Counted from the stretch's first letter, positions 34,156-47,389 are shown. The stretch: 64,000 nucleotides of DNA from Endocalyx cinctus (GCA_001600455.1 BCKC01000003.1:5035299-5099298); one strand, 5' to 3'. Numbers and translations are program-made. Notes: a model not told the origin generated them from the sequence alone.

Positions 34156-34626
34156 TTAATTTATTTTAAGAAAAGTTGTGAAAAGTAGAGAGTTAATTTG
34201 TATTTTAATCTTTTAGAGGGGTTCTCTAATAGCAAACCTTAAGTATTCTATTAGGTCATGCTTATACAATAACGTGATGCGATGCTAAAGGGAAAAAAAT
34301 AAAGGTGGGAGAGGTTATCATGATTCATGAGTACTTCAGAAATTAGTACAATCAGATAAGTAATTACACCATACAAATATATATTGAATATGTGATTTTA
34401 ACGGATAATAGCTTATCAAAAGCTTATCAGAAGCTACCGCCTTCTATTTCTAGTACAAATCTCCACAACTTTTTTTTCCTGCCGCAGCGGGATGTGTAAC
34501 AACCTAAGGAGCTGACTAGGTATCTTTTTTTTTTTTTTTTTTTTTTTCTCTCTCTCTCTCTGTTCTAGGAATTCGTTGGTCAAATTTCTTCGTCAGCATA
34601 CACCAGATTAATACGAATTGCTAGAA
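34156..34626. other. Shared promoter of RRP3 and SSF1
   Basis: A 471-bp divergent spacer between two ribosome-biogenesis genes, so co-regulation is plausible. It has a T-run (34525-34547) leading into a (CT)n tract about 65 bp before the SSF1 start. No known binding-site consensus was identified with confidence. Confidence 0.55.
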
Positions 34627-36086
34627 ATGGCTAGACAACGTACCAAGAAACGCACTCATGTTGGCGCCAACAATCCGAAGCATGTGGCACCTCCGAGCGC
34701 CTCGGCGGCGCAAGATCCCAAAAGTATGGTTATTCGTATAGGTGCCGGTGAAGTAGGATCGAGCGTTAGCCAATTGGCCAAGGATGTTCGTCAAGTCATG
34801 GAACCGGGTACCGCCAGTCGATTGAAAGAACGAAATGCGAATAGATTACGAGATTATGTCACTATGACCGGTCCTTTGGGTGTCTCCCACCTCTTGTTGT
34901 TTTCTAGGTCAGAATCTGGAAACACCAGTCTTCGCGTCGCTACCACCCCCAGAGGTCCTACACTCCATTTCCGAGTCGAGAAGTATTCCCTGGCGAAAGA
35001 TGTCCGGAAAGCCCAAAGACATCCTAGAGGAGGGGGTAAGGAGTACATGACACCGCCGTTAGTATGTTGTATAACCTACCCGTCCTATTTATGGAAAACC
35101 TGTACTGATCGTTCTTCTTTTCTTAGTTAATTATGAATAATATCTCTACACCGGGTGCGGATTCTAACTCGAAGGTTCCGAAACATCTCGAATCTCTCAC
35201 CACCACCATCTTTCAATCCTTGTTTCCTCGAATCAACCCCCAGACCACACCCCTAAAGTCGATAAGAAGAGTCTTACTACTCAATAGGGAGCCGGCAACG
35301 GATAAAGACGACGGTTCTTTTGTTCTGAATTTTCGACATTATGCCATTACTACCAAGCCTGCGGGTATTTCCAAACCTCTTCGGAGGCTGAATGCCGCCG
35401 AAAAGCTTCTTAGCGGCAAGAGCCGGAAGGGTGGCTTACCGAACCTCGGGAAACTGGAGGACATCGCCGATTTCATGATCGGTGGAGAGGATGGGCAAGG
35501 CTATATGACAGACGGTACTAGCGGCAGCGAGGCCGACACCGACGCCGAGGTCGAGGTTCTCGAGAGCGCCCCACGGAAGGTCTTATCTAACAGGGCCCGC
35601 GCTGCCGTCTCGGAAAACGGAGACCAGCAACTTGAACTGGACGACAAGATCGAAAGACGTCGAGTTCGTTTGGTCGAGCTCGGCCCGCGCATGAAACTAC
35701 GCATGACCAAGGTAGAAGAGGGTTTGTGCTCCGGTAAGGTCATGTGGCACGAGCATATCCATAAATCAAAACAAGAAATCGCCGAGCTCGAGAAAAGATG
35801 GGAGATTCGTAGACAAGAAAAGGAGGCTAGGAGGAAACAACAGAAAGCAAATGTCGAGAAGAAGCAAAAGGAGAGAGCTGCCAATAAACCCAAGCCCAAA
35901 GACGGTGATGATCAAGATGAAGAAGACGAAGAAGAATATGATAACGGGTACGAAAACATGGATGGATACAATAGCGACCTCTTCGATGAGATGATGGAGG
36001 AGGACGAATTCGATAGCGAGGGTCTAGCTGGGGATGCCGAAGAAGCCATAAATGCGCAGATGGAAGTAGAGGACGAGTACGAGTAG
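34627..36086 (+). CDS. SSF1: Ribosome biogenesis protein Ssf1/Peter Pan (Brix domain)
   Basis: Nucleolar Brix-domain protein required for 60S subunit (27S pre-rRNA) processing. Two exons: 34627-35061 and 35127-36086, phase 0, 464 aa. The basic N-terminus MARQRTKKRTHV is typical. The Brix domain covers roughly residues 30-300, with DYVTMTGPLGVSHLL, LRVATTPRGPTLHFRVEKYS and, after the intron, LNFRHYAIT. Downstream are the KLRMTKVEEGLCSGKVMWHEH-like conserved segment (shown only in part here), a Lys/Glu-rich coiled stretch (about 370-410) and an acidic tail. The donor is GTATGT and the acceptor TTCTTAG. The ATG at 34627 is chosen because the reading frame upstream has no other AUG and the N-terminus matches the family. 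Confidence 0.95.
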
Positions 36087-36585
36087 GTGCGTCGGACCTG
36101 ATAAATAATCGGTCTAGCATTCGGATGGCTTAGGTCAATGCCAAGTGCGCTCTGAACCGTCTATTCGACTTTTCAATTTAATACTTGCGCATTATCGGAG
36201 TTTGGCGCAATATGCACATAAAACTTCCCCTCTTTCTAGGTGGAAGAATGATACGATACCTACTTCTACGATGATATATCAATTCAATCGCATTAGAGAG
36301 AGAGAGAGAGAATGATAGAGAGATAGAGAGAAGAAAAGTATTCTCAAAGCTAATTCTAACTGATTTGGCTTTATTCCACCTCCTCGTTTCTTCCCTCGTG
36401 GATGCGTTTTAAACGAGTTAGTCCTGGTGGAAAGAAACATGTCGCCCTTATCTTCCCCCAAGCAGCTAATTATTTAATATTAACTACGAGGTAGCTGCTA
36501 ATGGCTTCCTCCCGTATATAACGAAGCTTGTAGTCAAAATAACATTCAGTTTTCTCGTCGCTTCGAAAGGATCATCACGGTCTAC
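36087..36585. other. Convergent spacer with (GA)n
   Basis: Between convergent SSF1 and methyltransferase genes. A (GA)n microsatellite lies at about 36294-36330. Otherwise featureless. Confidence 0.5.
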
Positions 36586-37994
36586 TCACATTGGAAAGTA
36601 GGCATGGATGTTTTTATCCTGGATCTGACTCAGCGCTTTTGCGATGCCCTCGACCGTCTTTTCGGACGACCATCCCAGTCCTTTGGTCAGCATACGTGTG
36701 TAGAGACCTCCGATACCGACCTCAAGGTTCTTTGACTGCATCTGTCCAATCGCCTTGTAGTGACCCTTAGGCCAAGGATTTAGTGGTAGAGCTCTTTGTA
36801 TTTCCACGACGTTTTCGAACCCGATTTCCCCCATCCACTCCTTGTAGCGGGGCACGGCCATCATGTTGTTGCCTAGCTTGCGAGATGCCACCACCGTGCT
36901 GAAGAAGAACTGCTCCATGAAAGTTCCTCGCATGCTCCCGTCTCCGACGTCGATGGGCACTCCGTAAAGCTCGTGGTGCTCGAGGTAACCACCTGGTGCG
37001 AGCGCATCGTAAGCCCGCTGAAGCAATTGACGAGGATTCTGCTGCGCCACGAAGATAAGCCGCCCGTGAATTAAGTCGAACTTATGTTCATAATCCCAGG
37101 GGTTGGTAAAGTCCTTTTCTTCGAAAGCACAGTTTGACGGGGCGCTGCAGTATTTTATTGAATTATGAGTTGTACCGTCCACAATTTCAGTTGGGGATCG
37201 AGCTTACTCGTTTCGTGCTGGTTTGAGCAGGTCAACTCCCAGGACTTTACTGAACGGATGCTTTTCCGCTTCAAGATTCTCCTTCAGTATATGACTGTTT
37301 TTTTCTGTCCCTTTCCTCGAATATCCTATTCACTAACTTACCGAACTCTACAGCCCAAATACCTAGCTTAACAGGTCAGAATAAACACTCTTTCATCAAA
37401 GCACATCTCTGCTACACAACTCACCAGTTCCGGTTCCTAAGTCTAAGACGTGTTTCGGTGCCACCACTGGGGTCTTGGTCAAATCCCCATCCAATACTCG
37501 GGTCCACATAATGTGCTGAAGGTCCAAACGAGATAGCTCGGCCTACGATGAATGCTTAGTTTTCTTTCCTTGACTGCGGGCACGTAGAAGCAAAATTCCT
37601 GCCTTATCGTTCGGTAAAAAATACTCTTGATTGGTATAGTAAGCATCAAGTGTTTCCGTAGAGGAGAGACGCTATTACAGGATTACCTACTGCTGCCCGC
37701 CCAAGTCCTATTGATCTCGGCGACATCATGCTTCTCTACAGGATTCGTCACATATGGACTATTCATAACTTAGAAAAGCGCAATCTAAACTTCAGAACGA
37801 AGCCACTTAGTTATGTGGAACGTACTTTTCGATCTGAACTTCATTATCTTGATCATCTACCTGTGTAGTATACTGGTTAGTTGAGCGATTTGAAGGTTTT
37901 TGCTGGGCTAAATTCATACCTCTAGGCCAGGCGGTCGAAATTCAGGAAGTTTGGTGGACTCTATTGTCCACTCTAAGTCGGCATTCTGCGACAT
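36586..37994 (-). CDS. LaeA-like SAM-dependent methyltransferase
   Basis: Class I methyltransferase of the large fungal LaeA/umta-like family; substrate unknown. Exons read confidently on the minus strand: 37671-37603 (contains YYTNQEYFLPND), 37542-37425, 37362-37342 (21 nt only), 37268-37208 and 37144-36586. Motif I is split across an intron: VLDLGTGTG | IWAVEF. Later segments EKHPFSKVLGVDL, NCAFEEKDFTNPWDY and YDALAPGGYLEHHEL follow the expected family order. The intron 37602-37543 has a GC donor. The probable start is 37994 (MSQNADLEWTIESTKL, exon 37994-37920), with further candidate exons 37860-37826 and one starting at 37758; how these join 37671 is unresolved. Nine or so exons in 1.4 kb is unusual, so the 5' part needs transcript support. 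Confidence 0.75.
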
Positions 37995-38999
37995 GCTAAT
38001 GCAGTATTCTGTAGGAAACTAGAAGTGTGTTGAATGATAAGATGGGTGTATCAGGAAGGATATTTTTTTTATTTGGATTTCTGGCCCCTCGACTTCCCTG
38101 AAAAAGTAGCACAGAATTACGACGAAAGGAGAAACGTACTAGTAATTGATATAGTACGAAAAGAAAGAAGTTGTAGATCTCGAAGACAAGCTTGAAAAGC
38201 TGGAGAAGCCCTAAAGGCCGGTGTCACCCCGCCCCCTCCATCCCTCCAATATTCATAAAATTGAATCATATCGGATGAAGAAATCGGATCAAGAAAGCGA
38301 GTCATATTAATCCTTAAAGAGTTTAGTGGGCGGTAAACGACCTTCCTCTCGATTTTACCCAATTAATTTACCATATCGACGGAAACTGTGTACTTCAACT
38401 CGTCCATCAAGCCACTCTGAGTACCCGATCTGGGTTATTTGAAATCTATCATACAGAGAGGGGTAGAAAAAGTGCATGCAGTTGACCATTTGAACGCAGT
38501 TTGGGGCGCATAGCATATGATAGAGAATCTATATATCAAGCTATACGAGGTAGAAGTAACTGGTACTACGAGGATAGAGCGCATATTCCAATATATGCTT
38601 GAAACCTTATTTGACTAGGACCTACTTTCTTGCTATTGCTCTTGGGTTGGTGCTATCAAGTTTCTGTGCTCGTTTTGTAAGCCTGCTTGATTCACGACGA
38701 TGAGATGACCTTGTTAGATTTTGGCTCGCTTTCGCGCTCGGTACGCAGCCAAGGGTTTAAAATACGTTGGGTAAAATGCTTGAAGCCACTTCAAGAATTC
38801 CGTAAATGAACAAATATATCGAAGGGATGAAGGGATGAGGAATGGAATAATTTAACAACAGTGTCTTAGAAGCTCCCTTAAAAGACCAAAATCAACAAAT
38901 ACACCCGATATCCACTCGATTGGATTACTGCTACCCTTCTCAGACTTCTATGGTATCTGCTACTAAGAGATAATTGAGTTACTGCCAATTTATGATCGA
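37995..38999. other. Divergent spacer, methyltransferase and MFS genes
   Basis: About 1 kb with no supported coding sequence. A minus-strand 81-aa frame at 38117-38362 has no recognisable features. It should contain both promoters. Confidence 0.45.
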
Positions 39000-40732
39000 A
39001 TGAATATTATGGGTCTTGATCTGTACTGGATCGGACTTCTCGTCTTGATCCCCTGCGTCGCGCTTGTGGCAGGCCACGAGTTAATCATCCGGAGGTTCGG
39101 TCGCGCGCAAACTGACAAGAACGGCGTCGATTGGCGACCAGATCAAGATGCAGGGAATTTTCGGATGATATTTTTACGGGTTTATCTGATTGTTATGGGC
39201 TCCGAGTGGCTTCAGGTAAGCGAAAGCAAGAGTCATTGATCGTGTACGATACTTGCGAGATTGCTTACCAGATCTTCTATCCGTCAGAGCCCTTATTTGT
39301 ACTCTCTCTTTCGCGACGAAAAGGGACTCGACGAAACGACGGTGGCTACGTTGTACATAAGCATGTACGCATCGGCTGCTGTCTCGTCCTACTTCACAGG
39401 TTATGTCACAGATAAGTTCGGTCGCAGGGCAGCTTGCCTGGTTTTTTGCGGTATTCACTCTCTCGCCGCGCTGTCGGTCCACTTCGAAGCCATAGAGACC
39501 TTAATAGCGGGGCGGATCATGAGCGGAATCGGCTTGACTCTGCTCTGGACTGCGTTCGAGAGCTGGATGGTGGCCGAATATAACACGCGGGAGCTTCATC
39601 GGAGCTCGCTATCCTTGAGAGCCATGTTTGGTACCATGACCACGTCAAACTGCATTACGGCGATACTGGTGGGTATTCTTGGTCACTGCGTTGTCCTGAT
39701 TTTCGGATCTAAGACGGGTCCATTCTGGATTGGTATTGTAAGTTTTGGCGGTTTGACCACGCCACGAGACACGTCGGACCATATCGGACGCTGACCGTAG
39801 GTACTTTACGTATAGGTGTTAGACTGTGCTGCAGCTGTTCTCATGCTACGAACTTGGACCGAAAATTACGGGATCATAGAGACAGCCCATCGCGACATCG
39901 AATCGGCGCAAGGCCTATCTCAGGCCGTGATAGGGTTCATGTCACGGCTAAAAGATTTACGGGTCTGGATCCTGAGTTTCGTCTCCTGTTGCTTTGAGGG
40001 TACTATATTCCTGTTGATGTTTATGTGGCCGGCTACTTTGCAAGAGGCTCATAAGAAGGAGAGCCACCTGAACGAGGACGTGGACGCCATACCCCACGGT
40101 GTGATCTTTGCCACATTCATGGCGTCGATGGTCCTCGGCGCCTTATCGTTCAATCATTTCACCCGATCAGACAGCTATCTTGACGTTAAGACACCGTCAC
40201 AGCCTTTCTCGGGTTGGTTCAGACCGACACCAACCCGATTCTTGTCGTTGGCTTTATTCCTCAGCGCTATTAGCTATCTGCTGGCTGCGTTAGTTACGGA
40301 AGAGATCTACTTCTTCATCGCTTTCTTGCTTATCGAAGCCTGCAATGGCATATACGTGCCGAGCGTGGCTTATCTCCGCAGCATTATCGTGAACGAGGGT
40401 GCCAGGGCTCGTATATATGGACTCATGAATATCCCATTATTCATCTTCGTGATCATTGCACTGCGGACTACCGGTGATGGTGGTAAGTAGAAATCCCGAG
40501 GTAAGAAATTCATCATATGAAGTGCCTCAGCTGACGAGATTGGTCAGGGGATCATCGACGAATCGTATTTGCGTTCTGCTTTGTGTTACTTTTCTTCGCC
40601 GCTCTTGCGATGACCTTCGGTCTGAACGCGAGTATAACGACCGATCATTCCTGGAAACCTCTGAGTTCTACAGAAGTGGGTGTCGATAGGCTAGCCGACA
40701 GCGAGCCAAAGAATATTCCAGAACCCAGTTGA
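39000..40732 (+). CDS. MFS transporter, MFSD5/MOT2 (molybdate-anion) type
   Basis: Polytopic plasma-membrane carrier of the MFS_5 (formerly DUF791) group, whose algal and animal members are described as molybdate-anion transporters. Four exons: 39000-39215, 39288-39737, 39816-40482 and 40548-40732 (phases 0, 0, 1), giving 505 aa. The N-terminal helix is followed by GNFRMIFLRVYLIVMGSEWLQ and SPYLYSLFRDEKGLDETTVA. The MFS loop motif GYVTDKFGRRAA is clear. The next parts, GLTLLWTAFESWMVAEY and FEGTIFLLMFMWPATLQ, match the family. About eleven or twelve hydrophobic segments are visible. The C-terminal exon encodes one more helix and a short polar tail. The actual substrate cannot be read from sequence. 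Confidence 0.88.
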
Positions 40733-41799
40733 AACCTTGCCATGCCCGAAAACCCAGCATTGGGTTTGGTCGATGCGCCTGCGGCTCTTCGCGGGCGTGT
40801 AGTGGTCAACCTTTCCAGGAAAACACACGATACCAATCAGACATGTCGTAAACTCGCGTCACTCAAGGTTGCGGCTGAGATATCTATTCAATTAATTAAC
40901 GAGGTGCTTTATAATCCCACTGTATTTTAGACTTTCTTTTGAGCTGTAAGAATCGGAATATTATTGAAGTGTAAAATCAGGGGTAATTACAGAGTACACA
41001 GTACTTTATCTGATATCATGCAATCTGTTCTAATGTGGTCGTAACAACGCTTAATTCCTTATCAAGGGGACCGGCAAACGTACTAGAGTCAGCCATGGCC
41101 GAAATAAGTCTTTCGAATATCGGATTCTTAAGCTCATTCGACTCTCTAATCCCAGGCTGACTTGGCTGACTGCCCGTTTAGGAAGGTGGGTGATATGTTA
41201 GTCTAGGAACGGGACAAGCCTATTCGCGTATCTGGAAGTGAGCGGTTGTATGCACTCGTAGCTGATTGCGTCTTTGTTAATGCCAAGCCGTTTATTGAAA
41301 GGCGACGGGAGGTACAGGTGCCCACGATAGAGTTGACAAATAGTATAAATTATCATCACTCTAACGGCGAAGTATTGCATAGTGACCGAGTGCTAGTATC
41401 CCGTGGGTGGCTTTCGAGGTGAGAATCGACAAGGCCGGAAAACAATTAATACATGACAATTACACTAGAGGGAGAATTGTCCGTTATAGAAGTGTATATC
41501 TGAAGCTTTTCATTCAGCATGGAACGGATTGGATTGAGATACACCACTCGCTTTCAACATTAATTATCAGACTAGGATGTAAGCTGTATACGGATAGTGG
41601 CTTCGGTATGATAAGGTATGGGTTAAGAGTGGCGAGCGAGCAGGTGGCGTTGATTGGACGAGTGGATAGCCTCCATAATACCAAGAATCGGCGTTACCGG
41701 CGGGTCTTCTTCCTCCCAATCCAATGAACTGACAATACACGAGATTGATTATCGCCAGCTTCTTACGGGTGAGCCCGAAGTACAGGAAAATAAGGACAA

Positions 41800-41801
<2 letters not shown>

Positions 41802-41889
<88 letters not shown>
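41802..41889 (+). repeat. Poly(A) tract of 88 nt
   Basis: Uninterrupted A-run, far longer than other homopolymers in the window. It may be the tail of an inserted retrotransposed sequence or an expanded mononucleotide repeat. No reverse-transcriptase fragment is seen beside it. Confidence 0.9.
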
Positions 41890-41893
<4 letters not shown>

Positions 41894-42581
41894 AATGATG
41901 AATAGATATTTGTCTACCATACGGTGCATTTACTATTAGGTATACTAACAATGAATAGAGTATGATTCGGGTCTATCTGCTGGGCTGAAATAGACCGGTC
42001 AACAACGATAGCCCATAACACAATGATCGTGTAGAGGATCAATTATTATTATTATTTTCAGAGCTGCTGTTTCGCAAGGCGTACTAATTGATTGGTATAC
42101 ATACAGTCAGTAGTTGACGGGATGCGCCGTCATACGATGCGTGATTCGCACAAGACGGGAAGCTGATAGAGTAGTCCTTAACCAGAATAACGTTTCCCGC
42201 CGTTATGGGAAGACAAGAAAGCGATGCGACTCATTAGTGGCGTGGTAACATCCGGAGTACTAGTTCAGACAAAACATCTTGACATACCTGATTAGCCACA
42301 TGGGGTACGGGAGGGTGGTTCTGTGGGATTTGGAGGTAAGACAGGAATCATTCTTGGATGCTTTACCTAGCATAGTCACGTATATCTCGAGTGGATCAAA
42401 AGGATCAAGTTAAGGGAGAATCCCTGACCTTGGGATACCCTTATCAAAGATGATTAACGAATCACGAAAAAGATAAAGAAACGAAGGAAGTAAAAAAAAA
42501 AAAAGGACATTGACTGCTTGACTCTCGTCGCGAGTCGCCTATCATATCGGATTGTGTACTGGAAATTAATTATATATACCT

Positions 42582-42583
<2 letters not shown>

Positions 42584-42618
<35 letters not shown>
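42584..42618. repeat. (TA)n microsatellite
   Basis: About seventeen TA units beginning right after a CCTAGG word and followed by CATATATACATA. Confidence 0.85.
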
Positions 42619-42624
<6 letters not shown>

Positions 42625-43942
42625 TACATACCGTAAAGTACCAGGTAGGTAGGTGATATACCTAGGTATCTATATGTAGGTACTTAAGAGACTCTGTAGC
42701 TTGGGCTCGATTTTATTGGCATAACATTTCTGGATTTTCGACCGAGCTCGTTATCTCTTACTCCGTATAGTACTTCGTAAGACGAGTCTATCCGCCCACA
42801 TTGTACAAATTATTCTCGAGATATATGTAAGTGTAATTTTACATTGTATCCATATATGTACACATATGACATTACCACGTATAACCAAAATTTGTAATAC
42901 CATGTTAGCGCATCAGAAATGGAATGGATATAATATTGATTTTGTTATTCTATTATTTTATTATCTACCTTATCTCCAGCATATATCTATATATATATTA
43001 TCTTATGTATATTCCTTAATTGTTATCGTTTAGCGTAGCGGGGGAGCTGGAACGACGAAGGAGAAAAGAAGAAGCCTTCGCGCAAATAAAGAAATGAGGA
43101 AATAAGAAAATTATCATAATGAAGTATACGCGCAGAGTGTAGGAAGTAAATAGAGAAACCCCAAGATTGTTTAGCTTTTACTTGTAAAGTTACATTCTCT
43201 GCGGAGATACCGCGGGATCATTCTAATTGGTATCGCATACGAAGGAGAATCCATCCTCTCCAACCCCCCCTCATTCGGAAAAAGCAAAAAGAAAAAAGAA
43301 AAAAAAGAAAACTCGTCACCAACATTGTATACTACTTGTAAGCATCTTAATTAGTACCCTGTTTTCTAATGTACTTGTACTTGTACTTGTATATTAAATA
43401 TACCTTTATGGTAGAGAGATATACATATCAAGTACAGAGTACAATATTGCAGGTAATTGAAGAAATATGACGAGGGACCCTTGCCATTTGCCCCATTCCC
43501 TGGTATACCTAGTTCTCTTACTTTTCCCAGAGATAGGGCGTCCTTCCGCTTCTAGAAGATATCCCCTGCCCTAGTGCTGAATCTTTCTCACCTAGGCCAC
43601 GCGATCAACGTTGTTCTGTGGTCCACACATCCCTCAAGTACGGGTCCGAATATGTACATGTAGTATGCGAGATGGGGTTGGTAAGGCGAAAAAAAAAGTA
43701 TTAAAACTTGTCTATTCCCTCTCCATTGTCTCGCGACAATTCTTGTCGTTTGTCTTTCGTTCAGCCCCGTCGAAGTCTCTCGAGCCAAAGTTCATTCCCT
43801 CTTTTTTTTTTTTTTTTTTGTTTCTTTGGTCAAACGGGTGTCATCCTCCCTTCCCACACCCAACCGTCACTGGTTTTGCTCGATTAAAGGAATCGTTACC
43901 TCTTTTTTTTTCGTCCAAAAAAAAAAAAAAACTTCGAGCGCG

Positions 43943-45981
43943 ATGTCGACCCCCGAGACTAAAGTGCCTTCAGCGGGCCACGACACCCAAGCACAGGAGC
44001 AACGTGCCATTACGCCCGTAAATCAGGCTCCGTCTACGGCGCAGGATTTTGGGACAGACGAAAAGAATACAGGTTATCCCACACAGGAGAGGTCAATTAC
44101 CGACGCCGAGAGTGGTAACGCCGGTAACGATGGAGCGAAAGTTACTCTCGACGAGATCGACGAGCGTCGGAGGATATTCTGGGCCAAGCTTTGGAAGGTG
44201 GCGAAGCCTTATGTCATCGCCTTTATCTGGCTCGTCTTCACCGCGTAAGTTAAGACTGTTAATGACCGGAGAGGATGAAGAGGAAATAAAAAAAGAAGAA
44301 GAAGAGAGAGAAGAGGGAAAAAAAAAAGAGAGTTCACTTTGCTTCGTTCGGCTGAAACAGCACTTACTTACCAAATATTACTTGCAGGTGGTGGATTTTC
44401 GGTCTCGTGAAATTTAGAAAGACCAAGAATTGGCTCATCCCGTTCTTGTTATACCTTGCCATTACTATCCGAGTCATAACTCTCTACATTCCCATGAGCT
44501 TCTTCTGGAAGCCCGTCAAGATCATCTGGCGTCACACGGCCTATCGTGGATACGAGATGACACCCAAGTACCTCCACAAGCCCCTCGCCGCAGCCGTCAC
44601 CGTCGCCGTCTTCTTGATCGGATCCATGGTACCCCAAGAGACTGGCCTGAACACTCGCGCTCGTCGCGCTCAAGCTCTGCTCGGTCTCGTCGTCATGATT
44701 CTGCTCTTGTACATCACGTCGAGGGATCGTAAGATGATCCCGTGGCACACCGTCATCGGCGGTATGCTCAGCCAATTTATCGTCGCCGTTTTCGTCTTGA
44801 GAACCCAAGCCGGTTACGATATTTTCAACTTTATTTCCACCTTGGCCCGTACCTTGCTAGGCTTTGCGAACGAGGGTGTCATATTCTTGACGGACGATAC
44901 CGTACCCGATTTGCCTTGGTTCTTCACCAGCGTTGTCCCTCCGATTATCTTCTTCGTCGCCTTCGTCTCGCTGTTGTTCCACCTCGGCTTGATTCAGTGG
45001 TTTATCGGTAAATTCGCCGTCTTCTTCTTCTGGACCTTGCGCGTTTCGGGCGCCGAGGCGGTTGTCGCTTCGGCCACGCCGTTTATCGGCCAAGGTGAAT
45101 CGGCCATGCTAGTTCGTCCTTTCGTCCCTCATCTCACCCAGGCCGAGCTCCACCAGGTTATGACCTGCGGTTTCGCTACGATAGCCGGTTCCGTCCTCGT
45201 CGCCTACATTGGTCTCGGCTTGAATGCCCAGGCGTTGGTTTCTTCCTGCATCATGTCTATCCCCGCCTCCCTCGCCATATCCAAACTGCGATATCCCGAG
45301 TCCCAACACACCCTCACCTCCGGTAACGTCGTGATTCCCGAGGACGAGGAGCACAAGGCCGCTAACGCTCTGCACGCCTTCGCCAACGGTGCCTGGCTCG
45401 GTATCAAGATTGCCGGCATGATCGTAGCGACCCTCCTCTGTATTATCGCTTTTGTCGGCCTTATCAACGGCCTTCTCACCTGGTGGGGTGGCTACTGGGG
45501 AATCTCCGAGCTCACTTTGCAATTCCTCCTCGGTTACATCTTCTACCCCGTCGCCTGGTTGCTCGGCGTACCCAGCGGGGAGCTTCTCCAAGTCGGCGAG
45601 CTTATCGGACAGAAGATCATCATCAACGAATTCGCCGCTTTCAACGCGCTTCGAACGGACTCGAGATACACCAGCCTCAGTAGCCGTGCAACTCTCATCG
45701 CCACCTATGCCTGCTGTGTAAGTTTTTGCGTCGATTATGTAACTGCATTCTAGATAGCTCCAGATACTAACTTGATATTCTGTACTTTTCAGGGGTTTGG
45801 TAACATTGGATCTCTCGGTACCCAGATCGGTGTCTTGTCTCAGATCGCCCCGGCACGATCCGGTGACGTTTCCCGTGTGGCCATTTCCGCTCTTGTTGCC
45901 GGCATCATTTCGACCCTGTCATCTGCTAGCGTCGCAGGTATGCTCTACACCGATGCGATCGGACCTGCTGTCACATCGTAA
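43943..45981 (+). CDS. Concentrative nucleoside transporter (CNT/NupC family)
   Basis: Plasma-membrane symporter expected to import nucleosides with protons or sodium. Three exons: 43943-44244, 44388-45717 and 45793-45981 (phases 2 and 0), giving 606 aa. A polar N-terminus of about 80 residues precedes the first helix (AKPYVIAFIWLVFTA). CNT signatures are GQGESAMLVRPF and, near the C-terminus, IINEFAAFNAL and GFGNIGSLGTQIGVLSQIAP. The gate-like SGAEAVVASATPFIG segment is intact. Many hydrophobic helices fill the remainder. Introns start GTAAGT in both cases. Length and motif order are normal for fungal CNT proteins, and no defect is visible. Confidence 0.94.
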
Positions 45982-47389
45982 GGAGGTTTGGGAATCGCTG
46001 CCGACCGTGAAAGTGAGAGCGGCGCATTTTACTCCCACGTAGGAAGTCTAAGGAAAAATTCCTGAGATGGTGATACCCGATAAATACGTATATTGATAAA
46101 TATTAAAATAGCGAATGATCGTGAATGATCCCTCAGACTCATCAATGACTTGCGTGGAATTGATATGTATATATTTGTGTCTCCCTAGCGACCCGCGTAA
46201 CAAGGCCCGCGACCACCGTCGGGGTCCGTCGGACTATCGTCGCTTGAGCTATTGACTAGCTTGAAAATTCCTTGATTTCACGACCTTGTTGTTACAGTCT
46301 CCTGCATCCCCTCCTCCCCCCTTCCTCTTCTTGTTAATGACCATATGCGGTGGGCGAAAAGTAACGTCAGTTTTACCCTTCGGGAAAATTCTTTATGTGA
46401 CTTATCTTACTATAAGTTTCGGTCGTGTCTTCAAGGGTTTATCCTCGATATTAAATGACTAAATCAGAAGCACTCTGTGATTAAGTCAAATTGGGCAAAG
46501 TGTCAATACTTCCTAGTCGCATACCTGAAATCTACTTTCCGTTCAAAGCTCTACGTAGGACGAATTCACATATTTCACACTATCGAAGTTGCTCAGCTGA
46601 GATGGTCTTAGGGCATACATGCTCCATAGCGAAGAGTGGCGAGACGCCGAGAATTTACATTTGGGCTAAGATAAGAATCCACTTCTCCAAATCTTAGAAC
46701 GAATCGGGGTGGTTTTCAAAAGACCTCAATAGGTTATTCCAGGCTAAAATAGAAAAGAGCAGAGGATATATAGTCTATCATCACACATGTGACGAGCGAT
46801 ACTACTTAATAAATAGACCCTACACTTATCTATGGGCTCGCGGTCTGATTGTTGAGCGAGGGAAATCGTCGTTGTCTTTCGCAATGAGTGCGAGCGAGGT
46901 GCTTACAGGGAACGAGAGATTTTTTCCCGAGTCAAATGTTACTTTCATATAAAAAGTCATATGATAAAGTATTCGGAACTTCCTTGTATGCGTGTTTAGG
47001 AAACTTAATTCAAGTTGTTATTCAGTCTTCTATCATATCTCGCTTAAATAAGGTATATAACATCGTGTACCGTTTACCGTTTACAGCGTAAATCGCAGAG
47101 GATCAAAAATGCAACAAAATGCGCCAAGTACTGTTTCTGATTTCGAGATGAGGGGAAAACGTATAGGTTGATATAGAGAGAAGAGGAAGAGAAGATCATA
47201 CTCATATAGACTGATAGGCTGGGTTATATATATTGTAGGAGTGGCTGCAAGGAGATGTCGTGCTGTGAAATGCTAAGTCGAGGCAACAGCACAGAAACGA
47301 GACCGAGGTTTTCTTTTTGGGAACCGTGTCTTCCTGATTATTTATCACTTGAGATAAATTGAACACAAAGAACAGGTAAATGAGATGGA
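45982..47389. other. Convergent spacer, CNT and Pth11-like genes
   Basis: About 1.4 kb without a supported gene. Short frames at 46491-46697 and 46888-47091 show no family features. Confidence 0.5.

Larger units (their letters stand above)
40733..43942. other. Long gene-free spacer (3.2 kb)
   Basis: No supported gene. It holds an 88-nt poly(A) tract (41802-41889), a (TA)n tract (42584-42618) bordered by CCTAGGTA words, one exact TACTCCGTA (42759-42767) and, just before the CNT start, a T-run (about 43802-43819) and an A-run (about 43917-43931). Apparent ORFs over the poly(A) are homopolymer artefacts. Confidence 0.6.

Noticed and set aside
41567..41939. Open frames encoding poly-Phe or poly-Lys
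   Set aside because: They are translations of the 88-nt poly(A) tract and have no coding features.
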